Shown here piece after piece: positions 1 through 13,159 of a stretch of 64,000 bases of DNA. The stretch is from Geosiphon pyriformis (taxonomy: Eukaryota > Glomeromycota > Glomeromycetes > Archaeosporales > Geosiphonaceae), in assembly GCA_016748015.1 (NCBI GenBank), contig JAAOMT010000047.1, positions 145,258-209,257 of the forward strand. Reading direction: 5' to 3'. The translations under genes were made by a program, and so were the position numbers. Under the pieces are notes generated by a model. It worked only from the letters and a program-made list of their open reading frames with translations. It was not told the DNA's origin and did no database searches. How positions within the stretch are numbered: the first letter of the stretch is position 1; every line of letters starts with the position of its first letter.

Positions 1-537
1 TTGCGCGACTCGTCAACAAGCATTATTTGACGAATGATCGAGTGACATACAAAAATGATCATGTTCCACATTTCCCCGCCAAAAAGCTAAATGGGAGTAA
101 AAGAGTTATGGAACATTCAGAAACTGAAATTTGGATAAAGCCACTTAAATATGATTGTAATTGTCATCATCAAGGGAATGATGGAATGTATTGGAATAGT
201 AGAGAGGAATATTTCAAGTGTTATGGATTGAATGTAGCTTTTGAATCGAAGAATATGTTGCTACCATATAATGGCACGGATATCCTTTTTCCACCTGATA
301 TAGTAAAATCTCGTGAGAATCTGGTAAATTTTTCTCAAATACTTGAAGGAAGGAATATTCATCAAATCTATTTCAACTAATTTTCTTTCCTCATGTATCA
401 ACTGATAGGCATGTAATGCAGGACAAAAGTTTCATAATGTTCCGAATGGATTTGTGCATCAGGGTCCTTATTTTGGTATTATGATGGGTAATTGTAATGG
501 GTTTGGAGACTTTGGTTTGGTTGGAATCAGTTATTAG
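1..537 (+). CDS. Class 3 (fungal) lipase, C-terminal part, two exons, 5' end outside window
   Basis: Secreted alpha/beta-hydrolase that would cleave triacylglycerols. The frame is open from the window edge (codons from base 3). It carries the RVTxKNDHVPHFP stretch typical of class 3 lipases; the Asp at 57-59 matches the catalytic Asp. About 20 residues on is an EIWI motif, also typical. An intron at 333-408 (GTAAAT donor, CAACTAA-like branch site, pyrimidine tract, GATAG acceptor) keeps phase 0. Exon 2 (409-537) then reads ACNAGQ, followed by VHQGPYFG, whose His at 457-459 matches the catalytic His of the family's H-x-x-YFG block. The Ser elbow (GxSxG) must lie upstream of the window. Without splicing the frame stops at 380 and the His is lost, so the intron model is strongly preferred. 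The promoter and signal peptide cannot be judged. Confidence 0.8.
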
Positions 538-3500
538 TATTGTGAGTGATTTATATTTCCAATTTTAAAACAAATTTTATTTAGCGTGTGGTTGCATTCT
601 GAAAAATCCAAAAATCAATTTATCAGAACAAACTTTATAACTTTAATGCTGAAAATAGTCAAAGAAATATCAGAAAACTTGGTAGTTTTATTTAAAAATC
701 TATTTTAAAAATTAGAGAAAAGGAAAGATTATAAATCACACAAAATTATGTCACTTTTTGAAAATAATATTCAAATGTTAAATATAGTTTTTAACAATTC
801 CTGAAGTAGAAGTTCTTTTTAAATATAATAATACTTAAATAATTTGTATTGCTATAAAATTATTCACATGTTAATTTTCTCATATATTCATTCTACTTTC
901 ATTATGACAAATTTCTTTTTCAATTTGCTTTGAACTTTCTAACAATTAATTATTAAGCAAAAGCGTATATAATATTGTATTAATTCCTTATTTTTATTTT
1001 TATTCTTATTCTCAACTGAAAGAAAATTTCGATTATAACTTTGTAATTTCACATTTAATATTATAGCAAAAATTTTATTACAAATCTTAGTTAACCAAGA
1101 AAATAAATAGAAAAATTAATTTATAAATTCAATCAAAAAAATATAAAATAAAAAAGTCATCATATTTAGAAAACAAAATTGAAAATATCTTAGATAATTT
1201 TAACAGAAATATTCACAATCTACTTTAATTAAGGCATTTATTTTCATTACTAAGTCACAATTAATATGAGGTGATTTTACAACTTATCCATTTTAATTTT
1301 ATTAAAACACGCCTTTGAAAGATGTAATAATAGTTTGAAATTTCTTCTCTGCTATAGCATTAGTGTTTGAATCAAGTCTAGCTCAGAAAAGATAAGAAAG
1401 TTTCGAAAAAAAAACAAGGCAATAAGTAAAAATTATAAAAAATTGATAATAAAATTGAATAATTATAGTATTAGCTCATATTAATATTTCTTTAAATTAT
1501 TATTGTCTTTTCTCGACCTATCAAAGAAAATTTTTCAATTAATCAAACAATACTATTCTTAAATTTCAAAAATAAGATATTTTTGCCTAAATCTTCTAAT
1601 GGATAGACACATTACGATAATAATAATGACCGCTTAATTTTTGAATCGGTTTCCAAAGTTATACTTTAAGACCCAAATTGAACTTTTCAACCATTTTGAG
1701 AAAGATTATAATATGAGCGGCAGTTTACACATGGTGTTTCAGGACATTTTACCTACTACAATTTAGAGATAATATTTATGCTATTCATTTTTTCTGAATT
1801 TAATATGAAATAAAAATCAAATTATAAAAAGGGAAAAGCCAAGATTTTTTTACAAAGGCTTGATTTTTCTCCTGTACGCAAATAAAAGACCGATATCAAA
1901 TTTATAAAAATATAAATTTAGACCGATAAAATATATACTCATATAATAATCGAATCTTAAATTAATAACTGTCTTATATAGTATTCTTGGCCTATGCAGC
2001 ATTAGAAAAGTAGTCTAGATTTCAAATTTCGTTTTCGACCTTAAAGCTTTATTTAAGATAGCTAAAAAACTATTGTATACTAGAATAAAATTAAAAGTGC
2101 AAATATAATATCCTATTTAGTGATAAATATTTTTAGTTTTCACGCAAATTTTATCACTATCATAAAACAATTGCTAAACTGAAGTGTAAATCTGTACAAA
2201 AATTAAAATCAATTTGATAACCTCAATCAAACTATTAACCTCACAATCTCACGCTGGGCCTCATACGTATCATTTCTCTCAAATTCAAGGCCAATATCAT
2301 CGAAACTAATTATTTCATATTAAACTCAAACTCCTCTTACATCTATTAAAATAATCAATACTGGTTGTGTGATAATGTTTGGGATGGTTCAGAAAATGGT
2401 GTCTTTTTTTAATTCAAAAATTAAAAGAAACAACAAATGACTTGATTCAATCACCAATTAGTCTGCAAGAAAATTCCACCGTGAAGCGAATATTAGATCA
2501 AAATGAAGACTTTATTCAGATGTGGAACCTTAAATTTTTAATCAGAATATACTGTTATTTTGCTAAGAGAAATTTCACTTGGATTCTTGGAAGAAGTAAC
2601 ATAACTAATTTTCCAGGATCAAAGTAAAAGGCAAGTTACAATTAGGGTTTTTAGCTGGATAGTTAGGCTTCTAAATGATTTTAGATTTTGATTAAATCCT
2701 CCTTTTTAATTGGTAGATACATGTAAAATATATGACAATTCAAATATACTGAACTCACATTAAAAATAATGATTCAGCAAATTTCTTCAATCACTTCATG
2801 ATTAATAAAAAAATACATTTTCAAGTCGACCCAGCATCAAATCAAAATAGTCCTTCGTATTAATATTTCGCCAGGAAGAGACCAATCTGGTAATAGCGCT
2901 GGTATCAATGCCAAAAATTATTAATAATATGGAAAATTATAGTTTTATAAGTTGATAGCGCATATGAATTTCAAGAAACAGGTAAAAGAAAAGGGCTCGT
3001 TATGCTTTAGAAATAGAATGTCTTTTACCAAATAGTCATAATAATTCGATACCTTTTATAGTCGATTATCGGCAAAGTACAAATTTACTTTCTTTATTGC
3101 ATTGAGTTCCTCTATAATTCTTATGGCCATATACTTTTATGGTATCTTAATAAACAGGTAAGGTATAAAGAGTTTTGTTATTTTAAAAAATCATAAAAGT
3201 ATTAAAAAGTTAAATTGCAAGAGACAGTGAAGCCCTACCACTATCTACAATGGGTATATTCACTACTTTTCTAATTGGCTCCTTAGTAATGACTCATCAG
3301 AAATGGTTGTTCGTACAAACTAATATCAATAATAACCAAGTATGTGGTATTTGGCAGGTAGAGTGTACTATCTAATAAGGGAATTGATATTGTGTTTCCG
3401 TTGAGCGTTATTTGAAAATTCCGGTCTAATTCTGTATTTTGGTAGATTGAAATGTTCTTTGTTGGGAGTAAAATTGAATCTTCATAAGGGATATTTATGT

Positions 3501-3900
3501 TGCTTTGAGGGGAAGGGTTGAATCAATATTTAATCTGATCAGACCTGAGGTTTTTTTTATTTAATCAAACTAAATAACATACCTGAGTTATTGATATTGA
3601 ATTTGTCAAGATCTAAATTGAAATTAAAAAAAAAAAATTTTTAAAATTGAAAAATGAATGTATTCTTTCAAGGATACATACCATTTAAGATTTTTTCTTT
3701 GACTTTGTCTTTAAATCTTCATATTTTATGCAGATTTATTATTGGCAGAGTACGATTATACATAATATGGTCACGCTAATCGAGTGGAGTTTTTATTTGT
3801 ATACGCTCATATCATGATGTGTTGCATTTACAGAAAAAAAATCAACCAATTTATAAGGCTCCTAAGAACAATGATTCTGAATATTTATCTTAGATCGAAG
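538..3900. other. AT-rich DNA without a recognisable gene
   Basis: No family is recognisable. The longest open stretch, 2379-2627 (82 residues, ending NITNFPGSK), has a somewhat protein-like composition. It has no supporting exon neighbour or motif that I can identify, so it is not called as a gene. Confidence 0.5.
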
Positions 3901-3904
3901 GATA

Positions 3905-4330
3905 GGGAAATCCCTCATTAATAAAATGGCATACTTGGTTGCTTTGTTAAATCGGAAAATATTTTTCAATTATTCAAACTTAGAATCTAGTTCAAAAAAT
4001 TCAGATAATAGCAAATCCATGATTCCCTCCAAGATACAAAATACTGATTGATTTAAAACGGAGGCCCAAGAGAAACTAGCAAACTATGTAACGTTTGTTA
4101 CATTTCGATTTGGTCTGCATTTTTGAATAGTCATAACTGTTTCCTGAAAATTATAATCAATGTTAATATGGTGTTAATTTTGAATGAGTTCTTTATAAAT
4201 TATAATTCTTGTTCATTTGATTGGCAAAGATGTTTTATATCCTGTCTAATCCTAAGCATTACCACAACTAACAATGATCCATCTTGGTTTGAGTAATGCT
4301 GAAAAAAGTAACTTATATTATGCTTTTGAA
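3905..4330 (+). repeat. Dispersed repeat, copy 1 (partner near 43.8-44.2 kb)
   Basis: This stretch matches 43810-44230 in the same orientation with many small changes. Shared blocks include CATAACT..TTTC..GAAAATTATAA, GGTTTGAGTAAT and ATTACCACAACTA. The reverse strand of the second copy has a 78-residue open frame (43970-44206), disrupted here. This suggests decayed coding DNA of an unidentified transposon or multicopy gene. Confidence 0.6.
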
Positions 4331-4879
4331 GCAGTAATCTATTAAAAGATTTAATCTTTTTTTATCGAAAATTTCACATAAGCAAACCTTTGACGTATGA
4401 AGTCTGAGCAAAATAGTTATCGAAAATCAAAACGTTAGCGAAAAAGCTCGAGTTGACTTGATAGAGAAATCAAGTGATATATTGCATATTTAATTGTTAC
4501 TCAACATGAAAATTCTAGATTCTGAGAGGCGGTCACACGCTTACGGCTGATGGATCCGACCGAACTTTATAAACTAATTTTATATAGACAGCTATTGCTG
4601 ACTAAAGGAAATGGTTTAGAAACTTCTTATTTTGGAACTATAGGCCATGTATTCAAAGCTCAAATTGATATTTAATTCTATATGCATGTAGATTGTTTCA
4701 ATGCAAAGTCACTTGATGCTAACTTTTTCTTTTTTAACGATAGTACATTTCAAAAACGTGGATATGATTAAAACAATGAAGCAAGGAGATGACCAGCATC
4801 ATGTTTTTCTAACTCTATTCTAAATAGATCTTTCAAAGCGGAATTAATTTGCATTTTTGCACATAATTCACATTAGAAA

Positions 4880-5430
4880 TGAATGTGTGTCAGTCAAGGA
4901 ACGTAACAAACCAAAGATATGATACTTTTGGAATGAGAGTGAACCTTTCAACTTTAAATTATGTAAACTCATTAAGCTGTTTATCTCAAATGTACTACAC
5001 AATGTCAAAAAGCTGGAGAAACAGGAAAACTTGAGCTTAAAAACGGTAATGGTTGTCGCAAAAATATTACAGGACCTATATCAAGAAGAGTAGGTTGATA
5101 TAAATTCGTAGAAATTCTTCATTGTTTATGCGAAAAATTGCTACCAAACTAAATACAGAGGGATTAGAAATTTCATATTGCACAATTAGCAGACATTTGA
5201 AATCACTTGAATATGTGAAAAACTTATAAATTAGTACGCCAATTCTGACAAAAGTTCAAAAGCAAATAGGCCAAATTCATACAAAGAAAAATGGCCAGTT
5301 CACCCAAGAACAAAAGATTTTATAAAAATTTTTGTTTGGGGCGGCTTTTCTACGAAAGGAAAAACTAGCTTGTTTTGGGTGTATCATGGATCTCAAGTTT
5401 TATTTTGGCCTTTCTAATAAAATTTTAAAT
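4880..5430 (+). mobile_element. Tc1/mariner-type transposase relic (N-terminal to central part)
   Basis: Broken frames read, in order, a helix-turn-helix-like segment (KIATKLNTEG..ISRHLKSLEY, about 5130-5215), a TPILTKVQK segment (about 5235-5265) and FVWGGFSTKGKTSLFWV (about 5330-5385). The last matches the V-W-G-x-F-S-x-x-G block after the second catalytic Asp of Tc1-type transposases. Stop codons and frameshifts are frequent and no intact frame remains. The 5' part resembles the relic at 29590-30165, so both probably come from one family. No terminal repeats were identified. Confidence 0.7.
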
Positions 5431-7090
5431 GATTATATTTTTTAATGAATTATTTTAAATTGCCCCAAATTTTTTTAACTAGCCTTATATTTTTATTCAA
5501 ACTATTAAAATTAACAACTTTTTTTAAAAACCAATTTTACAATTTTAAGAATGAATGATTATTATAGCAATAAGTTTTGATTCTCTTCAAAAGAAACACA
5601 ATAACATGGCCAGAATATTATTCTCTTCAATGTTCATTTCTTTAAGAAAATAGCATCAGAACTAATAGCATAATTAATTACCCGTTTATTATTTCAAGTT
5701 TGCCATATGAATGTAAATATTTAGTTAGATGACATGAATATTAAAAACATTGAAAAGATTCTGCATGAACCAATTTTTATTTTTATTTAATTAAAAATGG
5801 CAGTTTTTATTGCTAAAAGATTCGTAACGCAAACTTTTAAACCAACCCTTTGTTTGAGAACCTTTGCTTCTTTAATAAATAACTGATTATTTTTTAGCTA
5901 GTTTCAAATTGTTAAATACCTCCTCTATTTAAAAAGAATTTGTGTATTAGGTAAGTATATATGTTAAAATTTTTTTTTTGAATTATTATACCAATTATAT
6001 CAAATTAATTTTTTTGAAAGTGGAATTTGAACTTCAAGAAGAAAAAGCTAGTTTGAATAACTAAGTACCAATCTCATGTTTTCCAACAATTTCAAAAGTT
6101 TTCTCTTTCTTGAAACTTCCATTAGAAATTGCCTGCGCAAAAAAAAAACAATCGGTAGCCACTGACATAATTTAAACCTTAAAATTGATTCCAAATTTTT
6201 TTTGTTAATCACTGCTTACTTTTTCACAAATTTATCATACCACGTCTCAAAGTAGGCTCAAAAGAATATTTTTGGTTTTTATTTCCGGCAATATTATTGA
6301 AATTTAGGTTGGCCTAATTTTGGATTTGAACTCATTGTGTAGATATTTGGCTCAAGAATTGAACTTTAAAACCCAAACTCAATGTCAATATTGAGGGAAT
6401 TCCCGGTTCTTTTACAAATTGTCAGCGGGATTATAATAATGGGGACTATCAAAATACCCTGATCACGAATGTTATTCTTAACCTATTCTGGTTTAATATT
6501 ATGATAGAACCTCGTGAGGGGAATGTTTTTTATCGATTAAAAAATGCATCTTTTGAAATTTATGATATGTTTACGCATGTATATATTCTGATACTCCTTA
6601 AATTCACCCTGATTTCGTTATATAAACGTTATTATGTAGACTATAAGTGAAAATTCAAAATTCAATTTTTGAGTTAAAGTTTCAAAAAAGGGGGTTATAC
6701 CCTTCAACGAAAATAAAATTTAAACTTGATTAAGATTTCGACTAATAATATTCACGAATATTCTCACCGGAACCTCGTACAAAGCTTACAGAATTCGAAT
6801 TAAAAATTCTAGATTTTGATTCAAAGTTTAGTGAAACTTGCGTGACCCTAATAAACTAATAAAAATCGGCTTAAAGGTCGTAAAGAACAGCCATGGTTAA
6901 ATGATATGCGGCAGAAACATGCATCATCATCACCTGCCAATGCATGCTCAAGGTTAAAAATGATTCAATGCTGACCTGGAATCAGGACCCGTGTTATCGG
7001 AAACTAAAATTAATTCCCATAGAATTGGGACAAAAAGATTTCTTTTAAATATCGTGGTCATAAATTTAACAAAAACTCGGGATTAATCAA
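5431..7090. other. AT-rich intergenic DNA, nothing recognised
   Basis: No open frame of note and no recognisable transposon motif. The last few hundred bases are the upstream region of the GGPP synthase gene and are less AT-rich than the rest. Confidence 0.5.
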
Positions 7091-7100
7091 TATATAAATA
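7091..7100 (+). promoter_or_regulatory. TATA-like box of the GGPP synthase gene
   Basis: TATATAAATA lies about 110 bases upstream of the ATG at 7202, followed by a CT-rich leader (CTTTCTCCTCT). Position and context fit a core promoter, but such words are common in AT-rich DNA. Confidence 0.4.
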
Positions 7101-7201
7101 CTGACTTTTAGAGCTTTCTCCTCTATATTTTGAATTTCTTCACCAAATCAATTTACCCAATCAAATTTATCATTCTCTCCCAATATATTTCCACCGTTAA
7201 A

Positions 7202-8988
7202 ATGAAAAAAATGACAAACAATATCGCAAGAACATTCAGCAAATCTCAGGATAAAAGAAAATCCCTTCCAGTTCCTAAATCTTCTTTCACTCAAGAATCT
7301 CTAGATATAAATCGTATTCCATGGGGTGTTGATAAGGAGGAGGTGAATTTTGAATCGAACCTTTAGATTTCATTTGTTGGCCTTTATTTGTATTTTGATC
7401 ATTGGCCCGTTTTTGTTGACTTTTTTCGACTCGTTTCCCGCCATGATCATCCAATCTCCGCGATTGATAGATCCTGTTGGAACCATTTAATTACCTTCTA
7501 GCTCACCCTGGTAAAGAGATAAGAAGTAAAATGATTGAAGCTTTCAATTACTGGCTGAATGTGCCTAAGGAACAGTTAAATGTCATCACGAAAGTTGTGG
7601 AAATGTTACACACTGCGAGTTTGTTGTAAGTTTAAAGGTCCTGCAAAATAATGGATCACCATGCACTTTAATGAGTTATTAAATCGATCTATACATTTCC
7701 CAATTTATCTAATCATCCAGAATAGATGATGTTGAGGATGGCTCCACACTGAGAAGAGGAGTCCCAGGTAAATCTCATTTCATGCTTGCCTTGTTTTTTT
7801 TGTCATATTTTTGATATAACAATGACTTCCTCCATATTTCCATCGAAAAGTCGCTCATCACATCTATGGTGTACCGGCCACGATAAACTGCGCGAACTAT
7901 ATTTACTTTCTTGCGCTAAACGAGCTTTCAAAGCTTGAAAATACTCAAATGTTCAAAATTTATACTGGTGAGTTGTAGACTAGGATTTTTTTTTGACGAA
8001 ATTGCTCAATTGAAACCTTGATCTTAGAGGAATTGATGAGCCTACATCGAGGCCAAGGTATGGAGTTGTACTGGCGAGATACTGTGATTTGTCCATCGGA
8101 AGACGAGTTTCTTGAAATGGTTTCAAACAGTAAGTCACATTTAATACTTTTCCTATTTTGGGCTTTCTTCAAAATTTGAAATTAAAATGAACTCTAAATC
8201 TACCTTTCCCTACCCCAAAATTTTGTTTCATCCTTTCACTTGGCTCTTTAGAGACCGGTGGTCTTTTAAGGCTTGCTGTAAAACTTATGACAGAAGCAAG
8301 CAACGCAAAAGAGTAAGCATTTTTGCATGATTGTAGTCATAAATTTTTATTTACCTTTAACTTTATTCCTTTAAATTCTGATTATTTTTTAGAGATTATG
8401 TTAAATTAGTTAACATAATCGGTATACACTTCCAGGTTAGAGATGATTACATGAATTTACAATCATCATTGGTATGACTATTTTATTTTACCTTCCAAAT
8501 CAAAAAATATATAAATTAAATTGACCAATCTTCATTTTATCCTTGCAAAATTAGTATACTGATAACAAAGGATTTTGTGAGGATTTGACCGAAGGAAAAT
8601 TTTCTTTTCCCATTATACATTCGCTTCACTCGGATCCTTCTAATCGTCAATTAATAAGTAAGTGATTTGTCCTTTCAAGGCTGAAATTTTCAATATATTG
8701 AGCTCAATAACTAAATCATCCCACTTTTTTTTAGATATCCTAAAGCAACACACAAATAATATCGAACTTAAAGAATATGCAGTAAAATTAATGAAAGAAA
8801 CTGGCTCATTTGTGTACACTCAAAATTTCCTTCAAAAAACCGAGAAAACAGCACGTGACGAAATTGTTCGTCTAGGTGGGAACCCGTTAGCTGAAAAAAT
8901 CATTGATTTATTATCCGTACCGGTTGATGACACTATTAAAGGTAACGCCCAATCATCTACCGCTAAAACCTCTGTATCCACTAAATAA
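7202..8988 (+). CDS. Geranylgeranyl diphosphate synthase (trans-isoprenyl diphosphate synthase), nine exons
   Basis: Adds isopentenyl diphosphate units to allylic diphosphates to make the C20 precursor used for protein prenylation and diterpenoids; probably cytosolic. Exons: 7202-7342, 7471-7625, 7721-7767, 7851-7967, 8028-8129, 8252-8312, 8393-8471, 8555-8657, 8735-8988. They sum to 1059 bases, 352 residues, a normal length for fungal GGPP synthases. Visible in order: [12 protein letters not shown] substrate-binding block, first Asp-rich motif DDVED (residues 101-105) followed by RRGVP, the [13 protein letters not shown] block, KTGG, then the second motif as FQVRDDYMN (225-229; the DDxxN form is common in fungi), and GKFSFP. 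All catalytic motifs are intact. Introns are 77-128 bases with GT(A/G) donors. A second in-frame ATG at 7211 could also serve as start. The C-terminal tail (Ser/Thr-rich, ending STK) is not conserved. Confidence 0.95.
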
Positions 8989-11955
8989 GGAACAATATAT
9001 ATAATTTATTTTCAAGAAAATTACAAATGCTTCGAGGCAAAGAATGTTGAAAGGACCGTTTTATAAAGTAATTCAGCAATAATATTTACCATTCGGATTA
9101 TAATTAGTTTTTCACAGGTGGAAAATTCTCAGCTCTGAAGATTAAAATATTTATTATTTAAAAGTTTACTTTAACTTTTTCGAGAATAATCTTGACACGA
9201 CGAAAACTCCAAATCCATCAAAAAACTTATTCAGCTAACCCTTGATGAATCTCATTCATTAAATTCCTAAATATTGGTATTCACTGAATATTTTGAAACC
9301 CCTTTTTAATTCTAATAAGTTTGAAATTCTTCACCTAATATTTCAACACAAATCTTGTCATTACGAATCTGACCAAATATAATCTCCACATTCATCTTTT
9401 CACAAATGTAACCTTTAACTTTTTCATAATGACCTCGGGTTCCAATCCAAATTTCCGAATAAGTTTCGGTTGTAGAAATTCAGGGCATAAAGTTATTCCA
9501 AATACGAACGATAAACTATGGTAATTGAGTGTTTCCATGGCCAAAGGGGGTGCAGAACTTTTTTAGATAATTCGGTGTATCGTGGAAATCCCAGACATTA
9601 TCTCTTAATATAATAAAAAATATGTTTTAAACCTTTCATATTAGTAGGAAAAGGTTTTCCATTAAGCATAAACTTATAATTTGCCTAATGAATTTTAAGC
9701 GTTGCTAGGGAAATAACTTTGTAAAAATTTGAAAACTATAATTCTAAACCGTCATTTTTTAGTAGAGAACTTGATTGACAATCTAACAAAAATGTGTCTC
9801 AAGGGTATAATTATCATACTCAGATTTTTTTATTTTTCCTGTCTTTTGGATGTTTAATACCATGTTTAAATATGAACCATTCGGACGATAAAGTGACTGA
9901 AAAACTGCACTTTGGATTTTTATTAATTCAGCATAATCAGATAATTAATATATTTTATTTGATAAGAGTATCAGGTTAAACTATGAATTTACTGCATATC
10001 ACATCACACATATAAAAAATACTTGAAATAGAAATCTCTATTAGATATATTGAATGGGGCTTGTCACTAAAAATTGCAAAATATTCATAATTTTTTTGTT
10101 ATAACTGAGCTTTCCCCCATTTGTACTGATCTTAAACAATGTCTTATTCCTTAGACTTTTTATTTCATTTACTTTTCAACACAATCCGTTTAAAAATGTT
10201 TCAAATCCTTTTTATATATATCTGGTCAAGTGTACAATGCTTTTAACAGAAATAAATTTACTTATAGTTAAAGAATAATCTACAATTAAAAAATATTAGA
10301 ATATAAACTAAAATATAGGAATGATTAATTAAATTACATTTTAAAAATTATGTCTGATGCTATTTAATTTTGATTGATTTTAATGAAATTTACTACCAAG
10401 ATTAAATATGTACCAGTTATTTTTTATCATAATTTTTAACTTTTTCAAAATTTACATTAGAGCATTTTACAATCCAAGTTTGTACATTTAAATGTTTATT
10501 AATAAATTAATGAATTTTATAATTAATTGTGTAAAATTATTATTTTGACTAAATATATTTTTGAAATTGGGTTAAATAATTTATTCTCTCAATATTTTTT
10601 ACTAATAAAATAAAATTATTAATATTTTACTGGACTGTTTATAATCAACCATAATTTTAAACTTTTAATAATCTTAAACAAATTATTTTTGATTAATTTT
10701 ATTTATATTTCCAAATAGCAATAAACTTTAGGCGTATTCTTTAACGTTATATATATTTTAAAGCTTTATAGTAACATTATGTTCGAATTTGAAATTATTT
10801 TGGAGTTATAAAGCTATTTTTAGTCTTAAATTATTAATATCCCAAATTATTTTATAAAGTATATGATTTATGTTAATCTATTTATTTTGACAATTTGCAA
10901 ATTTTTAAAGCTTATGTTATTTTACATAAATCTTTTATTTTTTTCTGATTATAAAAATACTTTATTATTAATCTTTGCATTTTCTGGCTTTATAATATTA
11001 TATCATAATAAGATAATAACTGTAATACTTTTTTATTTATTAATCTTTAAAAAAACAATAAATTAATTAGTCTTTTCTTGTTATTTCAAAATTAAAAGCT
11101 GAAATTTTTTACAATACATATATTTTTTTCAAATTCTTTCTATGTGTCATTGTAAATTATGTTTTTTGGTAATATATTGATAATTATTATTATTGAAAAA
11201 CTTAATGTAATACTTTACACATATTTTTAGTTGCTAATATAATTTGTAAATTTTGTTTGTTTTATTGAGTTCTAATTAAATAAATATTATAAGTAAATAT
11301 CAGAAATAATTTAATAAAAAATTATTTTGCTTATTTTATTAACAAATATATATCATAAATGTTTTTTCTAAATTTTCATAACAGTCCTAAATTATTTTTA
11401 ATAGCTTATCTAACCAAAACCAAAAGAACATTTTATCTTTTAAATATAAATTTTATTTACATTATATTATAAATGTTGATTACTTTTTGAGTTTTTTTTA
11501 TTTATTTGGATTTACTCTAAATTAATAAGTGTTTTTTGTCTGTTTTGATTGCTTTAATATTTTATAAAACCATAAACTCTTTCAAAAACACAATTAAATT
11601 AATTAGATTTAGATTTCAAAATATAAAATTTGTCTAATAATAATGATATAACTAATTTAAAAATAAGTTATAAGTATTAAAAAAAACTAAATTAAATAAT
11701 TAAATAATCAATTTTGGAATTACACCCATATATTTTTATAATAACTATGTTAAAGTTAACCGATTCTGCTTATAATAAAGTATCACAATCTACAAAAATA
11801 TTATACAATCTTTTATTATACAAATTTTATATAAATTTTAACTGTAAAATATATATTTTTGTCTTTTATTATTATGAATTTATATTTAAAGCTATATAGT
11901 ATTGTTTGCAAACTTTATACTTTTTTAGGTGAATATTTTTCGCCTTCGAGATATC
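8989..11955. other. AT-rich gene-free DNA
   Basis: Only short chance frames occur, built of Phe, Ile, Lys, Asn and Tyr codons. No domain, transposase motif or repeat unit was recognised. Confidence 0.5.
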
Positions 11956-11962
11956 TACAAAG

Positions 11963-13159
11963 TCATAATATTATTATTATTAATTTTTGTTTCCACTTAT
12001 TTAAAGTGTAAAAAAAGATAAAAAGCATATTTGCGAATTTAAATTGGTTATAACTAGGTTCTACTTGTGTTTTAAACACTTAAAAAGTGCGCTGAAAATA
12101 TCATTTTTCATTAAAATCTTTAAATAGCTATCATAAAGTTTGATATTTATTAAAAATTTTGTAAAATTAATTTTTTTTATTTATCTCTTTAAGGATATTT
12201 TTAATTAGATGAAATATTTAATAAGAATAAATTCTTTGTTTTGAATAATCTGTGTTGTCCCTTAGTTTTTAATTTAAGTAAAACTTCTATAATTTTTTTT
12301 CAAATTTTAATGTGAAAGAAATAATCGAAATGAATTTAATTTCAACGGTCAAAAATTACATTTTGACTGAGTAGTTTAATATATCACCTTAAAAATCAAT
12401 TATCTTGTAAAAAAACATGCCTTTTGAACATATTTTTTAATGTTATAATTGAATTATAATATTTAATTTTTGAAAACTAAACATAAATAAAAAAATTTGA
12501 AAAATTCTTAAGACAAAATTTTACAAATTTAATTAAATATATTTACAAAATCTTTTCTGTAATTTTTGCCCAAATTTTTCGGTTTGAAACAAAATTATGA
12601 AATTATTACTTATTCTTAAATTTTAAACAAACATATTATTGAATGAATTATTTTTATTTAAAAATCCCACATTTATTTTATAAACTATTCAGTATAATAA
12701 AATATGACAAATAAAACATCACTCTTTTAGCTTTAATGCAAGTATTAATGCAATTTGAAATACTATCTAATAATTAATGGAAGAAATCAGATCATAGATG
12801 ACATCAAACTTCTTTTACAAGATATTTAACATCAATAATATTACTTAGATTTGGTTTGTGTCTAAGTGTATTTTTGATCTTATGCTAAAAAAATTTGATT
12901 GAATTTAGGTTTGGGCTGTGAACAAATCTATTCAGCGTTCAAATTTTGTTGTTTTTAAGGTGTGTGGCTTTGCCTTATTTTGTTGAAAATAAACTTAATG
13001 CAATAAATTTTGGTTTAATGTTAATTTGTATTTTACATTTTTTTGAATCTTTAAAATAATATATATTATGGTTTAATAAATCTTGTTTGTTATTATATTT
13101 TGTGTTACTTATTAAATAAATACCTACAATATTTTTTTTGGGTAATCGCTTCACTCGAG
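11963..13159 (+). repeat. Left arm of a large imperfect palindrome
   Basis: Read on the opposite strand, this arm matches 14041-15408 over more than 1 kb. Clear paired blocks are 12345-12440 with 14900-14995, 12560-12700 with 14715-14870, and 13000-13108 with 14080-14190. Divergence is moderate and the right arm carries extra bases. The inner end contains ACAATATT (13126-13133) and CGCTTCACTCGAG (13147-13159), which are mirrored at the inner end of the other arm. No coding potential was seen. Confidence 0.75.

Noticed and set aside
2379-2627. 82-residue open frame
   Set aside because: Composition is not obviously random, but there is no recognised motif, no neighbouring exon and no promoter signal, so it is not called as a gene.
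7960-8172. Minus-strand 70-residue frame inside the GGPP synthase gene
   Set aside because: It is antisense to exon 5 and its introns; the plus-strand enzyme model is complete and continuous.
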